The translations under genes and the position numbers were made by a program. A stretch of DNA of 17,345 nucleotides, from the NCBI GenBank assembly GCA_030740295.1, contig JASLXP010000476.1, positions 1 to 17,345 on the forward strand. The letters run 5' to 3'. The notes beneath the pieces are model-generated. The model was not told where the DNA came from and did no database searches. It worked only from the letters and a program-made list of their open reading frames with translations. Positions 1 to 8,086 of the stretch are shown here, in pieces. The first letter of the stretch is position 1, and each line of letters starts with the position of its first letter. This DNA is from Planctomycetota bacterium (GTDB taxonomy: Bacteria > Planctomycetota > PUPC01 > JACPCR01).

Positions 1-125
1 ACAACCCCAGAGTACGGGTTTCAACTTTACTGAAAGGCTCTTGTCGCGGGAAGACCCGCTGATTGCTTACTGCTCCGGTCCATGACTTCGCCATCGAGTG
101 GAAGTGGTGGTCGGTGGAGAATCTA
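1..125. other. Unassigned 5' edge region
   Basis: No gene could be recognised here. One plus frame is open from base 2 to a TGA at 83-85 (27 codons) and could be the C-terminal end of a gene that starts before the window, but the peptide matches no family I know. A short perfect hairpin (GCGGG at 46-50, loop AAGA, CCCGC at 55-59) lies about 65 bases before the transposase relic. Hairpins flanking RAYT genes are often REP sequences, but a 5-bp stem is far too little to claim one. Confidence 0.3.
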
Positions 126-410
126 ATGGCACGGCCTCTCAGACTGGATCTTCCACGGTTTCTATCATGTCCTGAATCGGGGAGTGGAACGCCGGTTCAT
201 CCATGAAGATGGCGCGGGCCATGAGAAGTTCATCGACCTCCGCTGTCAGATGAGTGAACGCTTTGCAGTGGAGGTCTGGTCTTTGGCCCGATGGGAAACC
301 ATTTTCACCTGCTTAAGCCAACGGGGCATGTACGTTCATCGGCAAAACGTCGCAAAGCCACTATTATTGCGGATGAACTCAGCCGACAATCTGACTTTAT
401 CACGAGGTAA
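126..410 (+). pseudogene. Decayed REP-associated tyrosine transposase (RAYT, Y1_Tnp) fragment
   Basis: The intact protein would be a single-strand DNA transposase of the HUH/Y1 family that acts on REP hairpins. Three segments are readable in sequence. Frame A at 126-155 gives MARPLRLDLP, the usual RAYT N-terminus. Frame B from 160 gives FYHVLNRGVERR followed by a HEKFIDL segment. Frame A again from 288 gives PMGNHFHLLKPTGHV, which contains the metal-binding HUH motif as His-Phe-His, and ends at TAA 408-410. Two frame changes are therefore needed, one near 156-159 and one near 286-288, and they cancel. The relic spans about 95 codons against roughly 150-300 in intact relatives, and no catalytic-tyrosine region is visible, so the C-terminal part has been lost. 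It ends 23 bases before the next gene's start codon. Sequencing error could explain one frameshift, but not the truncation. Confidence 0.8.
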
Positions 411-433
411 TTAACGAAAGGGAGATACTTGCC

Positions 434-1237
434 ATGAAATTGCACGAGACTAAACGAATCATTGGGTTCCTGGCCGTGTTCACTTTTCTCGGCTCGGTTG
501 TGGCCGTAGCGGAGAATAAGACGCCGGAGGAGAAGCCAGGCTACGATAAAACGATAGACGTGGGCGCCGCGGCCCCAAAAGGCGCCGACTTACCGTTTGA
601 CGGCACGAAGGAATCAATCGATGAGAATTGGGAAATGTGGCCGAAGTCCAAGATGCCGATTACGTGGACTCTCGTCGACAGTCCCACAGGCGGCGGCAAG
701 GCGCTTATGACCAACGGTGGCAGACGCTGGGGCACGCACGACCTGGTCACGAAGAAAAAGTACACCGACTTCGAGGGTCACGTTGAATTCGTGATGATGG
801 GCAAGCGTGGGGACGACAAGGTCGAGGGCTATACCAACAGTGGCGTGTACCTGCAAAATCGGTACGAGCTCCAGATCGAATCTCCGAAAGGCCGGAACGC
901 GAAAGATCCGTATAGCTGGAAGATCGGCCCACATGGCATCGGTGCGTTCTGCATGGAGCGCGTACCAGACGTAAACGCCTGGCGGCCGAATGGTGAATGG
1001 CATTCCTTCCACTTCATCTTCACCGCAGCACGCTGGGACGGTGATAAGTCCATTGAGCCGGCGCGTGCGACCGTTTGGTGGAACGGCTTGAAGATTCACG
1101 ACAATGTGGCAATCAAACATGCCAACGGCGGAGTCAAAGTCGGCCCGAGCGCCGAAGGGCTCAAACTGCAGGAGCACGGCCAGGATGTGCGCTACCGCAA
1201 TGTCTGGATCCTCGACCGCGCCACGAAGGACAACTGA
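434..1237 (+). CDS. Exported DUF1080 (3-keto-disaccharide hydrolase-like) protein
   Basis: This 267-residue protein is a single DUF1080 domain behind a signal peptide. The signal peptide is basic at residues 1-8, hydrophobic at about 9-26, with probable cleavage after the VAVA segment. Family hallmarks are NSGVYLQNRYELQI (about residues 135-148), a GPHGIGAF turn, the WHSFHF strand, and the closing YRNVWI strand near the C-terminus. The fold is a concanavalin-like beta-sandwich. Some members hydrolyse 3-keto-glucosides or 3-keto-disaccharides, but most are uncharacterised, and I see nothing that fixes the substrate. The start at 434 is well supported by an AAAGGGAG Shine-Dalgarno at 417-424, the best ribosome site in the window. 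The sulfatase follows 115 bases downstream on the same strand, a common partnership in planctomycetes and Verrucomicrobia, so co-expression is plausible. Confidence 0.88.
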   Translation: MKLHETKRIIGFLAVFTFLGSVVAVAENKTPEEKPGYDKTIDVGAAAPKGADLPFDGTKESIDENWEMWPKSKMPITWTLVDSPTGGGKALMTNGGRRWGTHDLVTKKKYTDFEGHVEFVMMGKRGDDKVEGYTNSGVYLQNRYELQIESPKGRNAKDPYSWKIGPHGIGAFCMERVPDVNAWRPNGEWHSFHFIFTAARWDGDKSIEPARATVWWNGLKIHDNVAIKHANGGVKVGPSAEGLKLQEHGQDVRYRNVWILDRATKDN

Positions 1238-1352
1238 CTTAAGTGGAGAATGAAGAAATCATCGACCAGTTCTCCGAATGTTCCGCCGAAAACTGATGAC
1301 CTGCGCCACCGGCCGCGTCCCCAACTAATCCGAACGCAAGAAAATCGAAGGC

Positions 1353-3350
1353 ATGAAAGTGAAGGACAGATCTGTAAGTCAGCCGGCAACATGTTTGGTG
1401 CTTTTTGTTATCAGCGCCTGCTCGGCCTCGTTGGCAGATTCGAAGCCGAATATTGTTTTCTTTCTTGTCGACGATTTGGGGCAAAGGGATCTGGGATGTT
1501 ACGGCAGTCAGTTTTACGAAACACCGTCTATCGATCGGCTGGCGAAAGAAGGTGTGCTGTTTGATAACGCCTACTCGACCTGTCATGTATGTTCACCAAG
1601 CCGAGCCAGTATTCAGACGGGAAAATATCCTGCCAGAACGAACTTGACCGAGTGGTTGGGGGGACGCCCCGAACGTGCTTACGAAAAGCTGCATAGCGCC
1701 GAAAAAACTTCGAAGCTGCCTGATGAGGAGCAAACACTTGCGGAAACCCTGAAAGCCCAAGGTTATCGCACCGCTTTCTATGGGAAAGCACATTTGGGAA
1801 GACATCCCCGGGCCTGGGGTTTCGATGAGTCTACATTTGGATGGTACGGCTCGTATCATTACCCCTTTAAGGTCAGAGGTGGCAATGGGCCTGATGGGAA
1901 AGGGGGAGACTATCTAACGGATCGTTTCACAGATTTGGCGGTGGACTTTATTGAACGAAACCAAGATCAGCCGTTTTACCTGCACATGGCTCATTTTGCC
2001 GTTCATGACCCGTTAGATGGTCGCAAAGACCTTGTCAAGAAATACCAAAAGAAACTTGCCACGATGCCGGATGATGGGGGGCCTGCTTATATCCTGGAAA
2101 AGAATCCAGATGGCCCTGGCCTTTCCAGTGAAGAACTCAGAGCAATTGAAGAAGATCAGACCTTCAAGACCACGCAAGAGAGGCGGGTTTGGTGGGTCAA
2201 GCAGAAGCAGGACAATGTTCAGTTTGCCGGCATGGTCGAAGCCATGGATGAGAGCCTGGGGAGAATCCGAGCCAAGCTCAAAGAGCTCGGCCTGGAAGAC
2301 AATACCATCATCATCTTCACGTCCGACAATGGCGGCATGGCAGCATCGAACCAGTATTGTGACATCAACAAGTCTCAAGGCGCGCTCAATCGTCGCTTTG
2401 CCACATCAAATCTCCCATTACGCGGCGCAAAAGGCTGGAACTACGAAGGTGGCGTCCGCGTGCCGCTGATTGTCCACTGGCCGGGGCATACCGAGGCCGG
2501 CAAAACATCGCATGCCGTGGTAACCGGAACCGATTACTACCCATCCCTGCTGGAAATGATCGGTCTTCCCTCCATGCCCAAACAGCACATGGATGGCAAA
2601 AGCTTCGTTCCCGCCCTCAAAGGCAATGCCTATGACCGTGGCGCGGTCTACTGGCACTTCCCTCATTACAGCAACCACGGCTACCAGAGCCCGGGAGGCG
2701 CAATTCGTCTGGGCAAATACAAACTGCTCGAATACTTCGAAAATGGAACCGTTCAGCTATTCGATTTGGAAAACGACATCGGTGAGAAGCACGACATTTC
2801 GAAAGAGAATCCGGAGACAATGAAGAAACTGCTGAGGATGCTGCACGGGTGGCGCAAAGAGGTGGACGCAAGAATGCCGAAAGTGAAGACATCCTCGAGC
2901 AGACCGAAAACGCGGCCGACAGGAGGCAAAGCCCTGGCTGCCGCCGTCGAAAAATTCGCGCCCGGCTGGAAGATCCGCAATTGGGGCGGGCCCAGGATGA
3001 AACCCGGTTTACGGAACGAGTGGATGGGGCGCAGGAATGTGATGCTCACGCATCCGCACAGCACGGAGGTTCCGTGTGTCCTCTTTCGGGAATTCGAAGT
3101 TCCGGCCGGCAGGAAAACCGCGCTCGAGTTTGCTGTGAGCAACCACCCTAAAGGCGACTGGAAACTCGTCGTCCGGATCGACGAACACGACGTGCTCGCA
3201 AAATCAATTGAAGACTCTCAGTGGAAAGAGTTTCGTGTCGACCTGACTGAATATGCGGGGAAAACAGTTACGCTCGAGCTGGAGAACCGTGCGACCGGCT
3301 GGGCATATGAAGCCGGCTACTGGAGCCGGATCGAGATCGAATCCGAGTGA
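1353..3350 (+). CDS. Exported formylglycine-dependent sulfatase with C-terminal beta domain
   Basis: This is a 665-residue arylsulfatase A-type hydrolase that would remove sulfate esters, probably from a carbohydrate, in the periplasm or outside the cell. A signal peptide covers about residues 1-29. The alkaline-phosphatase-fold core shows the metal-binding Asp40-Asp41 (LVDDLG), the CSPSR activation motif with Cys80 as the residue converted to formylglycine, GKAHLG (Lys145, His147), HDP (His218), TSDNGG (Asp325, Asn326), and GAKGWNYEGG with Lys360. All expected active-site residues are present. After the core, residues about 525-665 form an additional domain with alternating beta-type sequence, unlike a standard sulfatase C-terminus. 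It may bind carbohydrate, but this is inference. The start at 1353 gives a complete signal peptide, and GAAGG sits very close upstream. Substrate subfamily cannot be assigned by eye. Activation needs a formylglycine-generating enzyme not seen here. Confidence 0.93.
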   Translation: MKVKDRSVSQPATCLVLFVISACSASLADSKPNIVFFLVDDLGQRDLGCYGSQFYETPSIDRLAKEGVLFDNAYSTCHVCSPSRASIQTGKYPARTNLTEWLGGRPERAYEKLHSAEKTSKLPDEEQTLAETLKAQGYRTAFYGKAHLGRHPRAWGFDESTFGWYGSYHYPFKVRGGNGPDGKGGDYLTDRFTDLAVDFIERNQDQPFYLHMAHFAVHDPLDGRKDLVKKYQKKLATMPDDGGPAYILEKNPDGPGLSSEELRAIEEDQTFKTTQERRVWWVKQKQDNVQFAGMVEAMDESLGRIRAKLKELGLEDNTIIIFTSDNGGMAASNQYCDINKSQGALNRRFATSNLPLRGAKGWNYEGGVRVPLIVHWPGHTEAGKTSHAVVTGTDYYPSLLEMIGLPSMPKQHMDGKSFVPALKGNAYDRGAVYWHFPHYSNHGYQSPGGAIRLGKYKLLEYFENGTVQLFDLENDIGEKHDISKENPETMKKLLRMLHGWRKEVDARMPKVKTSSSRPKTRPTGGKALAAAVEKFAPGWKIRNWGGPRMKPGLRNEWMGRRNVMLTHPHSTEVPCVLFREFEVPAGRKTALEFAVSNHPKGDWKLVVRIDEHDVLAKSIEDSQWKEFRVDLTEYAGKTVTLELENRATGWAYEAGYWSRIEIESE

Positions 3351-3373
3351 GAAGGACGAAAGAGGGTCAGGTC

Positions 3374-3403
3374 TCTTTCTTTCTTTCTTTCTTTCTTGCT
3401 TGC
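3374..3403. repeat. (TTTC)5(TTGC)2 microsatellite
   Basis: Five perfect TTTC units occupy 3376-3395 and run directly into two TTGC units at 3396-3403. The tract begins 23 bases after the sulfatase stop codon and lies outside any credible gene. Tetranucleotide tracts can change length by slipped-strand mispairing, but here a change would affect only the 3' untranslated region of the sulfatase transcript, so phase variation of a coding frame is not expected. Confidence 0.85.
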
Positions 3404-3523
3404 CGCTGACCAATGAAACCTGCCCCGTTCTAATCCCAAAACAAGCGCGATTTTCTGTATCCGTTTTGCCGGGCACAGGTTCGACCAGGCATGCGGGTCA
3501 TTTCAGCGTAAAGAAATGAAGAA

Positions 3524-3646
3524 ATGAAAACCGCGCTTGCTCTGGGGGCTAGCCTCCTAAACTCGAGTATGCAGTTGAGCCCTGCCCCGGCCCCATGCGA
3601 TCGCGAGGTGATGCAGCGATTTATGCGGGTCTACTACGCGCCTTGA
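3524..3646 (+). CDS. Possible short secreted peptide ORF (uncertain)
   Basis: An ATG at 3524 opens 40 codons ending in TGA 3644-3646. The peptide starts MKTALALGASLL and continues through a Pro/Ala stretch (SPAPAP) to a basic tail ending RVYYAP, so the first dozen residues resemble a signal peptide start. Only a weak purine-rich stretch precedes it, within a duplicated AAGAAATG. I recognise no family. It may be the remnant of a lost exported gene or chance. It ends 28 bases before the convergent stop of the large minus-strand gene. Confidence 0.2.
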   Translation: MKTALALGASLLNSSMQLSPAPAPCDREVMQRFMRVYYAP

Positions 3647-3674
3647 CCGGATCGTCGGCCGCGCAGTTGTTTCT

Positions 3675-6600
3675 TCAAAAGTCTTCGTCGAGCTTCTCGA
3701 GCTGCTCGAGCAGCTCTTCGTCATTCTGTTTGAGAACGCCTTCGCCCTGGTCCCGGACGGCCACCTGAACTAATGCGGCAATCTGTGCCATGCGCCCCTC
3801 CAGTTGGCCTCTGCCGTCCATCAGACGTCCGGCTCTGTCCCTTTCCGGTGGTCGCTTGGCCCAATGGTAGTTCACGAAGATGCGAACCATTTCGTTCCCG
3901 TCGTTTTTCACACCGGCGTACCATTTCTGCAGTTTTGCTTCGGTCCTTTTCATGGTGCCGGCTGCGGCCGGGGTGAACTTCTTTACTACGTTCATATAAG
4001 CCGTACCGATATCCTGCCCATTGTTGTCGCGCCATTCCGGGGCCGCTTTGACGGCACACTTGACGATCCCGGCGACCAGGCCAGGCGCCATCTCGTTTTT
4101 CTCATCGATGTGTTTCTGCAGGACGGAAAGCAGGGCTTTGTTGGCGTACCAGCACTGCCAGTCACGGAGGTCGTGGACTGCCGCGTCGAGCGCTTTGCCG
4201 ATGGCCGGGACGGACGCACGCACTTCCTTCCTGTCGATGTGCCGGCTGAGCACTTCGCCAGCGAAGGCGTAGTGGCGAGAATCGTTGCCTTCAACGTATC
4301 CAATCACAACGGTCGCTATCTTGATCGCGGTCTTCGGGCCTTTGCAGCGCCCGGCCCAGGCTGCGGAGACGGCCACCTTGCGCTCGAAAGCGTTGTCGCT
4401 CTCGGCCAGTGACAGCAAGACCTCATCGTCCCGGCCCTTGCCGAGTTTTGCGAGTGTCTGCCCCCAGACCTTCATTTCATGAATTACGTTCTGCATGGGC
4501 TGGCGCGTCTCCTCGCCGCCCAGTTCTGTCATCTGTACGGGAGGCGCGGTATCGAGCCACTGCTGCTGCGCCTTGACCACTTCGGCAACTTTCTCTTCCA
4601 CCGCGGGCGTGAGTTTGTAGACGCTTCGCTTCATCGCTCGTTGAGCTATCGGCCAGCCGGGCCAATCGCTCTTGGGCACTTTGATGTAACACTTGATGAG
4701 GCCGGAGATGAGGTGAGGGGTCTTTTCGGTTTCCGCATCCAGATAGCGGTCCAGTACGGGCGCACAGCCATCCATGACTCCATTGGAAAACATTCCCCGC
4801 AGGTGGTGCGCGACATTGTCCAGGACAAGAGCGATGGCCGGGAACGCATCTCTGGCTTCGGGACGCTCAACGTGAGCTCTGATGAGTTCCCAGGCGAACC
4901 CGAAAATGCGGGCATCGTTGCCCTGCCAGTTTTTCGCTGCCGCGGTGCCGACTCTCAGCGCAGCGACGGGATCTTTCATGAAGCCTCCACGCCTTCTGTT
5001 GAACATCAGGATGGCTCTACTTCGAGTGCCCGGATCCTGGCTCTCGGCCATAGCCAGTGCGATTTTGTGAGACGCTTCATTTTCAACCTTGAAATCATCG
5101 AGCACTTTCGCGGTCGACTGCATGACCCGGGCATCGCTGAGGGATTGGGCCGCCAGGGCCAGCAGCTCTTCGACTGCGTTCTCATCGAGCTTCCCGGCTT
5201 TGTGCAGCGCAAGCGCGACATCCCATCCTCCCATGCGGACGCCGGGGTGCGTGTCCTGAACCAGTTCCTTGACCAGAGGCAATCCGGCTTTTCCCTGGCG
5301 AGCGATCGCTGACGCAGCCTCCTCAATAACCGTGAAGACCGGGTGCGTCAGGAACCGGGCGCACTCTCTGGCTGACTTATCTTTAAAGAACTCCCGGCAA
5401 TCCTCATGAAAACGTTCGTCAGGTGGACGCCACCCGTTTCGCCCGCCGCCGCTTTCTGTGAATGGCTCTTTCGCTCGCACTTCAACTCCCTTGGGGCCGG
5501 CTGGTCCGAGCCCCAGCCTGACCAGACGTCTTGAGCCGGTACCGCAGCCGGCCAGCTTTGCCGCGAGGACATTTCTGTCGGGCCGGAGGAGTTCAAGGGC
5601 CTTCTGGCCGAGGTCAAACCTGCGCGGGCCATCGCCCTTTGTGAATGACATGATGCGCACACCATTGAGAAAGACGTCCCCGCTCACCGCCGGATCGACG
5701 GCCAGGCACATCGAGGTATACGCTGCTTTTTTTGCCGGCTCCTCCTCTACGGCGGCGAGGATCCCGGCGTCCTCATCGGCCTCCGGATCGGCATCCAGAA
5801 AGTCGTCCGGCAGGTCATCCCCTTTGCTTCGATTGAATTCCCTGCGAACCAGCAAGGTCTGCGCTGACGGTGCTGGTTCAGTGGCCTCGACGACCTTTGC
5901 CCAGCCAGTCGGCTTGTGATCGACCTCAACCCATGTCGGGCCTGGTTCAGGATGATCGTTATCGACTCCGTAAACATAGTGCTCGTCCTTTGCCGCATCG
6001 CCCCCTTCGAGCATGATGTCCCACAGGTGCACCTTCGCCTTCGCGGGCTCGGGCTCGTCCCTTTTTGCTGCCCGTGATCTTGGCAGGACTGGATTCACAA
6101 TCCTGGCTGCCAGCTTCTTCATCGCCTCACGTTCCTCACCGATATAAATGACGAGCGCGTCGAGCTGTTGCTTCGCTTTCCATTCGTTACCGGCCCTGAT
6201 GTTGTCTTCGATCAGAGCCAGGCTGGCCTGGTAATGTTGCTCTGTTCCGTGATATACGGCCTTCAATCCTGCAACGTATTTTCTTTCTGAATCGGTGGCG
6301 GGTTCCGATCGCTCTAAAGCCGAGGCAAGCTCTTTCCAGTTCTTTTGTTTAAAGAGGGCCGCCAAGCCTGAGAGATTCGCGGGTGGGCGTGTCCCGAATG
6401 TACCTTTCGGCGCGCCGAAGACGCGGAGCTTCTGCTTGGGCAACGCGTAGGCCATCCCAAGCCGCGAGGTCGAGCCCATGGGAGCCAGCGCCTGCATCGA
6501 GCCATCGCGCTTGTGTATCAGCTCGTAATGCCAGATCAGGTTGTTCATATAGAGGTTGAATTCAGGCGCCGGTGCGAGGTGTGCCCCTGGTGCGCCCCAG

Positions 6601-7916
6601 GCCATGGCAAACATCCGCGCACCATGGCCGTGCAGTCGATTGCGGTAGGCATAGGTGATGGGCCGAGCTGTCCATCGTGCAAGGTCTTCCGCTCCGAGGA
6701 TGGACAGAGTGATCGCCATGGTAGCGTTCATACCGTTGTAAGCCGCACCGTGGTAGTGCGACGCGGTCACTGTGTGATCGCCATAAGGCATACACGCGCC
6801 CACTCCCTTGCCAAAGAAGCGAATCGAACGCAGTAGCACATCGCGGTCGACTTCCAGCCCGGCTTCGCGCGCGAGCACCAGGCCCATGTAACAGACAGAA
6901 CCGACCTGATTGACCGCGCCGTAACCGCCCGGCGGGCAGCCATGCGACCACGAGCCGCAGGTCATTTGCCCCTTCTCGAGCACTTCGACCAGTTTGGCCG
7001 CGGACTCGAGCACTGCTGAATCACCGGTCAACAGATAGTATTCACAGAGCGTGACGAGGGCATAGCTCGACCACCACGAATTCAATCCGCCGTATCCGAG
7101 GTTCTTCTTTTTTGCCAGGCGATAGGCGGAACGGCGCACCAGTTCCAGGGCCTCGTGGTCATCCATCCCCAGCAGGAAAAGCCCGTCCCACCAGAACGAA
7201 ACGCCGGTGTCGCCCTTTGTATTGAGCACATTTCGCAAGACCTTCCTGCCGACTGCGTCGGACTTTGGACAATTGAAAGGCCAAGTCTCTCGGTAGCTGC
7301 CCTGCACGCCAAGCTCGATATTCACCTGTAGGACCTCTTGCCCGCGCACGACGTCGAGGATGAGCTGGCCGTTTCGCGCCTCGCTCTTCGCATCCGCCAG
7401 AGCATAGCCGAGCGGAACGCGGGGATCCCGTTCCTTCTCGAACAGATGCCCATAGGCGCCAATGACGAGGTCGCCCTTTTTGAGAGCCTTGCGCGCAGGA
7501 GAGTCAGGCTCAACGGTCATGACCGTGACCGCACTCTCGTTGTTCAGCTCTCTGAGCTGAGCCCCACATGTTCCCAGGGGAAAGGTCCCAGGCCCCGAAC
7601 GCCGATTGAGAAAAAAGGTCACCGCGCCGTGTTGCCGGAGCGCAGTCGCCTTCTCTTCTTTGCTCAATTGCCGCAGCGGCTTGCCCATGTATTGCTTGCG
7701 CAGATCGACGTGCGTGTCAGCCGCCTCTGCACCGTCAGGAAGTTTCCCCAGCACGGAGGACTCCCGATCTATCGACAGATGAGGTCGATGGTCGTCGCGT
7801 AGCTTTTGCAGTTCTTCTGCCAACTCAGCATCAGAGAGTGTTGGCTTCGCCGAAAGCAGTGACGGCGTAAACAGAATTGCAAGCGCAGCAATGTGGATGA
7901 TGTGGGAACGATTCAT
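3675..7916 (-). CDS. Giant exported PDZ / alpha-toroid / beta / HEAT-repeat protein (DUF6288-like)
   Basis: This is a 1413-residue protein with a signal peptide (residues 1-23). Domains in order: a PDZ-like domain at about 113-202, with VEPDSPARKALKKGDLVIG as its core; an alpha/alpha-toroid-like region at about 206-505, marked by ETWPFNC, WWSSYALVTLCEYY, a GYGAVNQVGS stretch, MPYGDH and a closing LRVFGAPK; a tetratricopeptide-like helical linker at about 515-605; a beta-rich domain at about 627-812 interrupted by an acidic segment (698-731); and HEAT-like helical repeats from about 835. Residues about 953-1120 and 1167-1335 are an internal duplication. From memory this family is labelled DUF6288; its function is unknown. 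Helical toroids of this size occur in polysaccharide lyases, glycosidases and terpene cyclases, so an enzyme is possible, but no catalytic set is proven. It lies 197 bases downstream of its paralogue on the same strand. No Shine-Dalgarno is visible. Confidence 0.85.
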   Translation of the reverse strand: MNRSHIIHIAALAILFTPSLLSAKPTLSDAELAEELQKLRDDHRPHLSIDRESSVLGKLPDGAEAADTHVDLRKQYMGKPLRQLSKEEKATALRQHGAVTFFLNRRSGPGTFPLGTCGAQLRELNNESAVTVMTVEPDSPARKALKKGDLVIGAYGHLFEKERDPRVPLGYALADAKSEARNGQLILDVVRGQEVLQVNIELGVQGSYRETWPFNCPKSDAVGRKVLRNVLNTKGDTGVSFWWDGLFLLGMDDHEALELVRRSAYRLAKKKNLGYGGLNSWWSSYALVTLCEYYLLTGDSAVLESAAKLVEVLEKGQMTCGSWSHGCPPGGYGAVNQVGSVCYMGLVLAREAGLEVDRDVLLRSIRFFGKGVGACMPYGDHTVTASHYHGAAYNGMNATMAITLSILGAEDLARWTARPITYAYRNRLHGHGARMFAMAWGAPGAHLAPAPEFNLYMNNLIWHYELIHKRDGSMQALAPMGSTSRLGMAYALPKQKLRVFGAPKGTFGTRPPANLSGLAALFKQKNWKELASALERSEPATDSERKYVAGLKAVYHGTEQHYQASLALIEDNIRAGNEWKAKQQLDALVIYIGEEREAMKKLAARIVNPVLPRSRAAKRDEPEPAKAKVHLWDIMLEGGDAAKDEHYVYGVDNDHPEPGPTWVEVDHKPTGWAKVVEATEPAPSAQTLLVRREFNRSKGDDLPDDFLDADPEADEDAGILAAVEEEPAKKAAYTSMCLAVDPAVSGDVFLNGVRIMSFTKGDGPRRFDLGQKALELLRPDRNVLAAKLAGCGTGSRRLVRLGLGPAGPKGVEVRAKEPFTESGGGRNGWRPPDERFHEDCREFFKDKSARECARFLTHPVFTVIEEAASAIARQGKAGLPLVKELVQDTHPGVRMGGWDVALALHKAGKLDENAVEELLALAAQSLSDARVMQSTAKVLDDFKVENEASHKIALAMAESQDPGTRSRAILMFNRRRGGFMKDPVAALRVGTAAAKNWQGNDARIFGFAWELIRAHVERPEARDAFPAIALVLDNVAHHLRGMFSNGVMDGCAPVLDRYLDAETEKTPHLISGLIKCYIKVPKSDWPGWPIAQRAMKRSVYKLTPAVEEKVAEVVKAQQQWLDTAPPVQMTELGGEETRQPMQNVIHEMKVWGQTLAKLGKGRDDEVLLSLAESDNAFERKVAVSAAWAGRCKGPKTAIKIATVVIGYVEGNDSRHYAFAGEVLSRHIDRKEVRASVPAIGKALDAAVHDLRDWQCWYANKALLSVLQKHIDEKNEMAPGLVAGIVKCAVKAAPEWRDNNGQDIGTAYMNVVKKFTPAAAGTMKRTEAKLQKWYAGVKNDGNEMVRIFVNYHWAKRPPERDRAGRLMDGRGQLEGRMAQIAALVQVAVRDQGEGVLKQNDEELLEQLEKLDEDF
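3912..5060 (-). repeat. Internal protein-level duplication in the 1413-residue gene
   Basis: Two helical blocks, residues about 953-1120 (bases 4557-5060) and 1167-1335 (bases 3912-4418), align end to end. Both have the order AES, then GND.R, FA.E, H..R.E.R, PAI...LD, H.LR, VL, D.E.E, a K-C-x-x-K element (KCYIK and KCAVK) and a Trp a few residues on. The blocks have diverged and about 46 residues separate them. This is an ancient tandem duplication of a HEAT-like module rather than a recent DNA repeat. Confidence 0.75.
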
Positions 7917-7991
7917 GCGGGGTGTCTGTGCGATTTACCGAGAATGAATGATAAACGGTTCTCGATGAATCGGATACTGGCGGTAGCAGAA

Positions 7992-8031
7992 TCGACTGGA
8001 GTCGACTTCAGTCGATTGTAGTCGACGGTCG
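7992..8031. repeat. Four-copy 10-bp tandem repeat, consensus TCGACTNNAG
   Basis: Four consecutive 10-base units are seen directly: TCGACTGGAG, TCGACTTCAG, TCGATTGTAG and TCGACGGTCG. The TCGA core is invariant and the last unit is degenerate. Two unit junctions create the palindrome GTCGAC. A 10-bp period places each core on nearly the same face of the DNA helix, as expected of an array of protein sites, but an intergenic repeat family with no regulatory role would look the same. The array ends 75 bases upstream of the start codon of the 1413-residue gene, so it lies in that gene's 5' region. Confidence 0.85.
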
Positions 8032-8086
8032 TGGCCACGGGCTGCTGCCATCCTGTGGTTCCTCCTCAGACAGCAGGCTGGCAGCC

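Larger units (their letters stand above)
3351..3674. other. Convergent intergenic spacer
   Basis: This 324-base spacer separates the plus-strand sulfatase from the end of the minus-strand 1413-residue gene. It contains a TTTC microsatellite (3374-3397) and a possible 40-codon ORF (3524-3646), both listed separately. I found no convincing bidirectional terminator: there is no strong GC stem followed by a T run on either strand. The remainder shows no recognisable gene. Confidence 0.5.

Noticed and set aside
614..1177. 187-codon minus-strand open frame
   Set aside because: It is fully contained in the DUF1080 gene on the other strand, which has a strong Shine-Dalgarno and family motifs.
1250..1564. 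104-codon plus-strand frame overlapping the sulfatase start
   Set aside because: It overlaps the sulfatase signal peptide and first catalytic strand in another frame, and the peptide matches nothing known.
4479..5312. 277-codon plus-strand open frame
   Set aside because: It is antisense to the HEAT-repeat part of the 1413-residue gene and shows no domain or signal.
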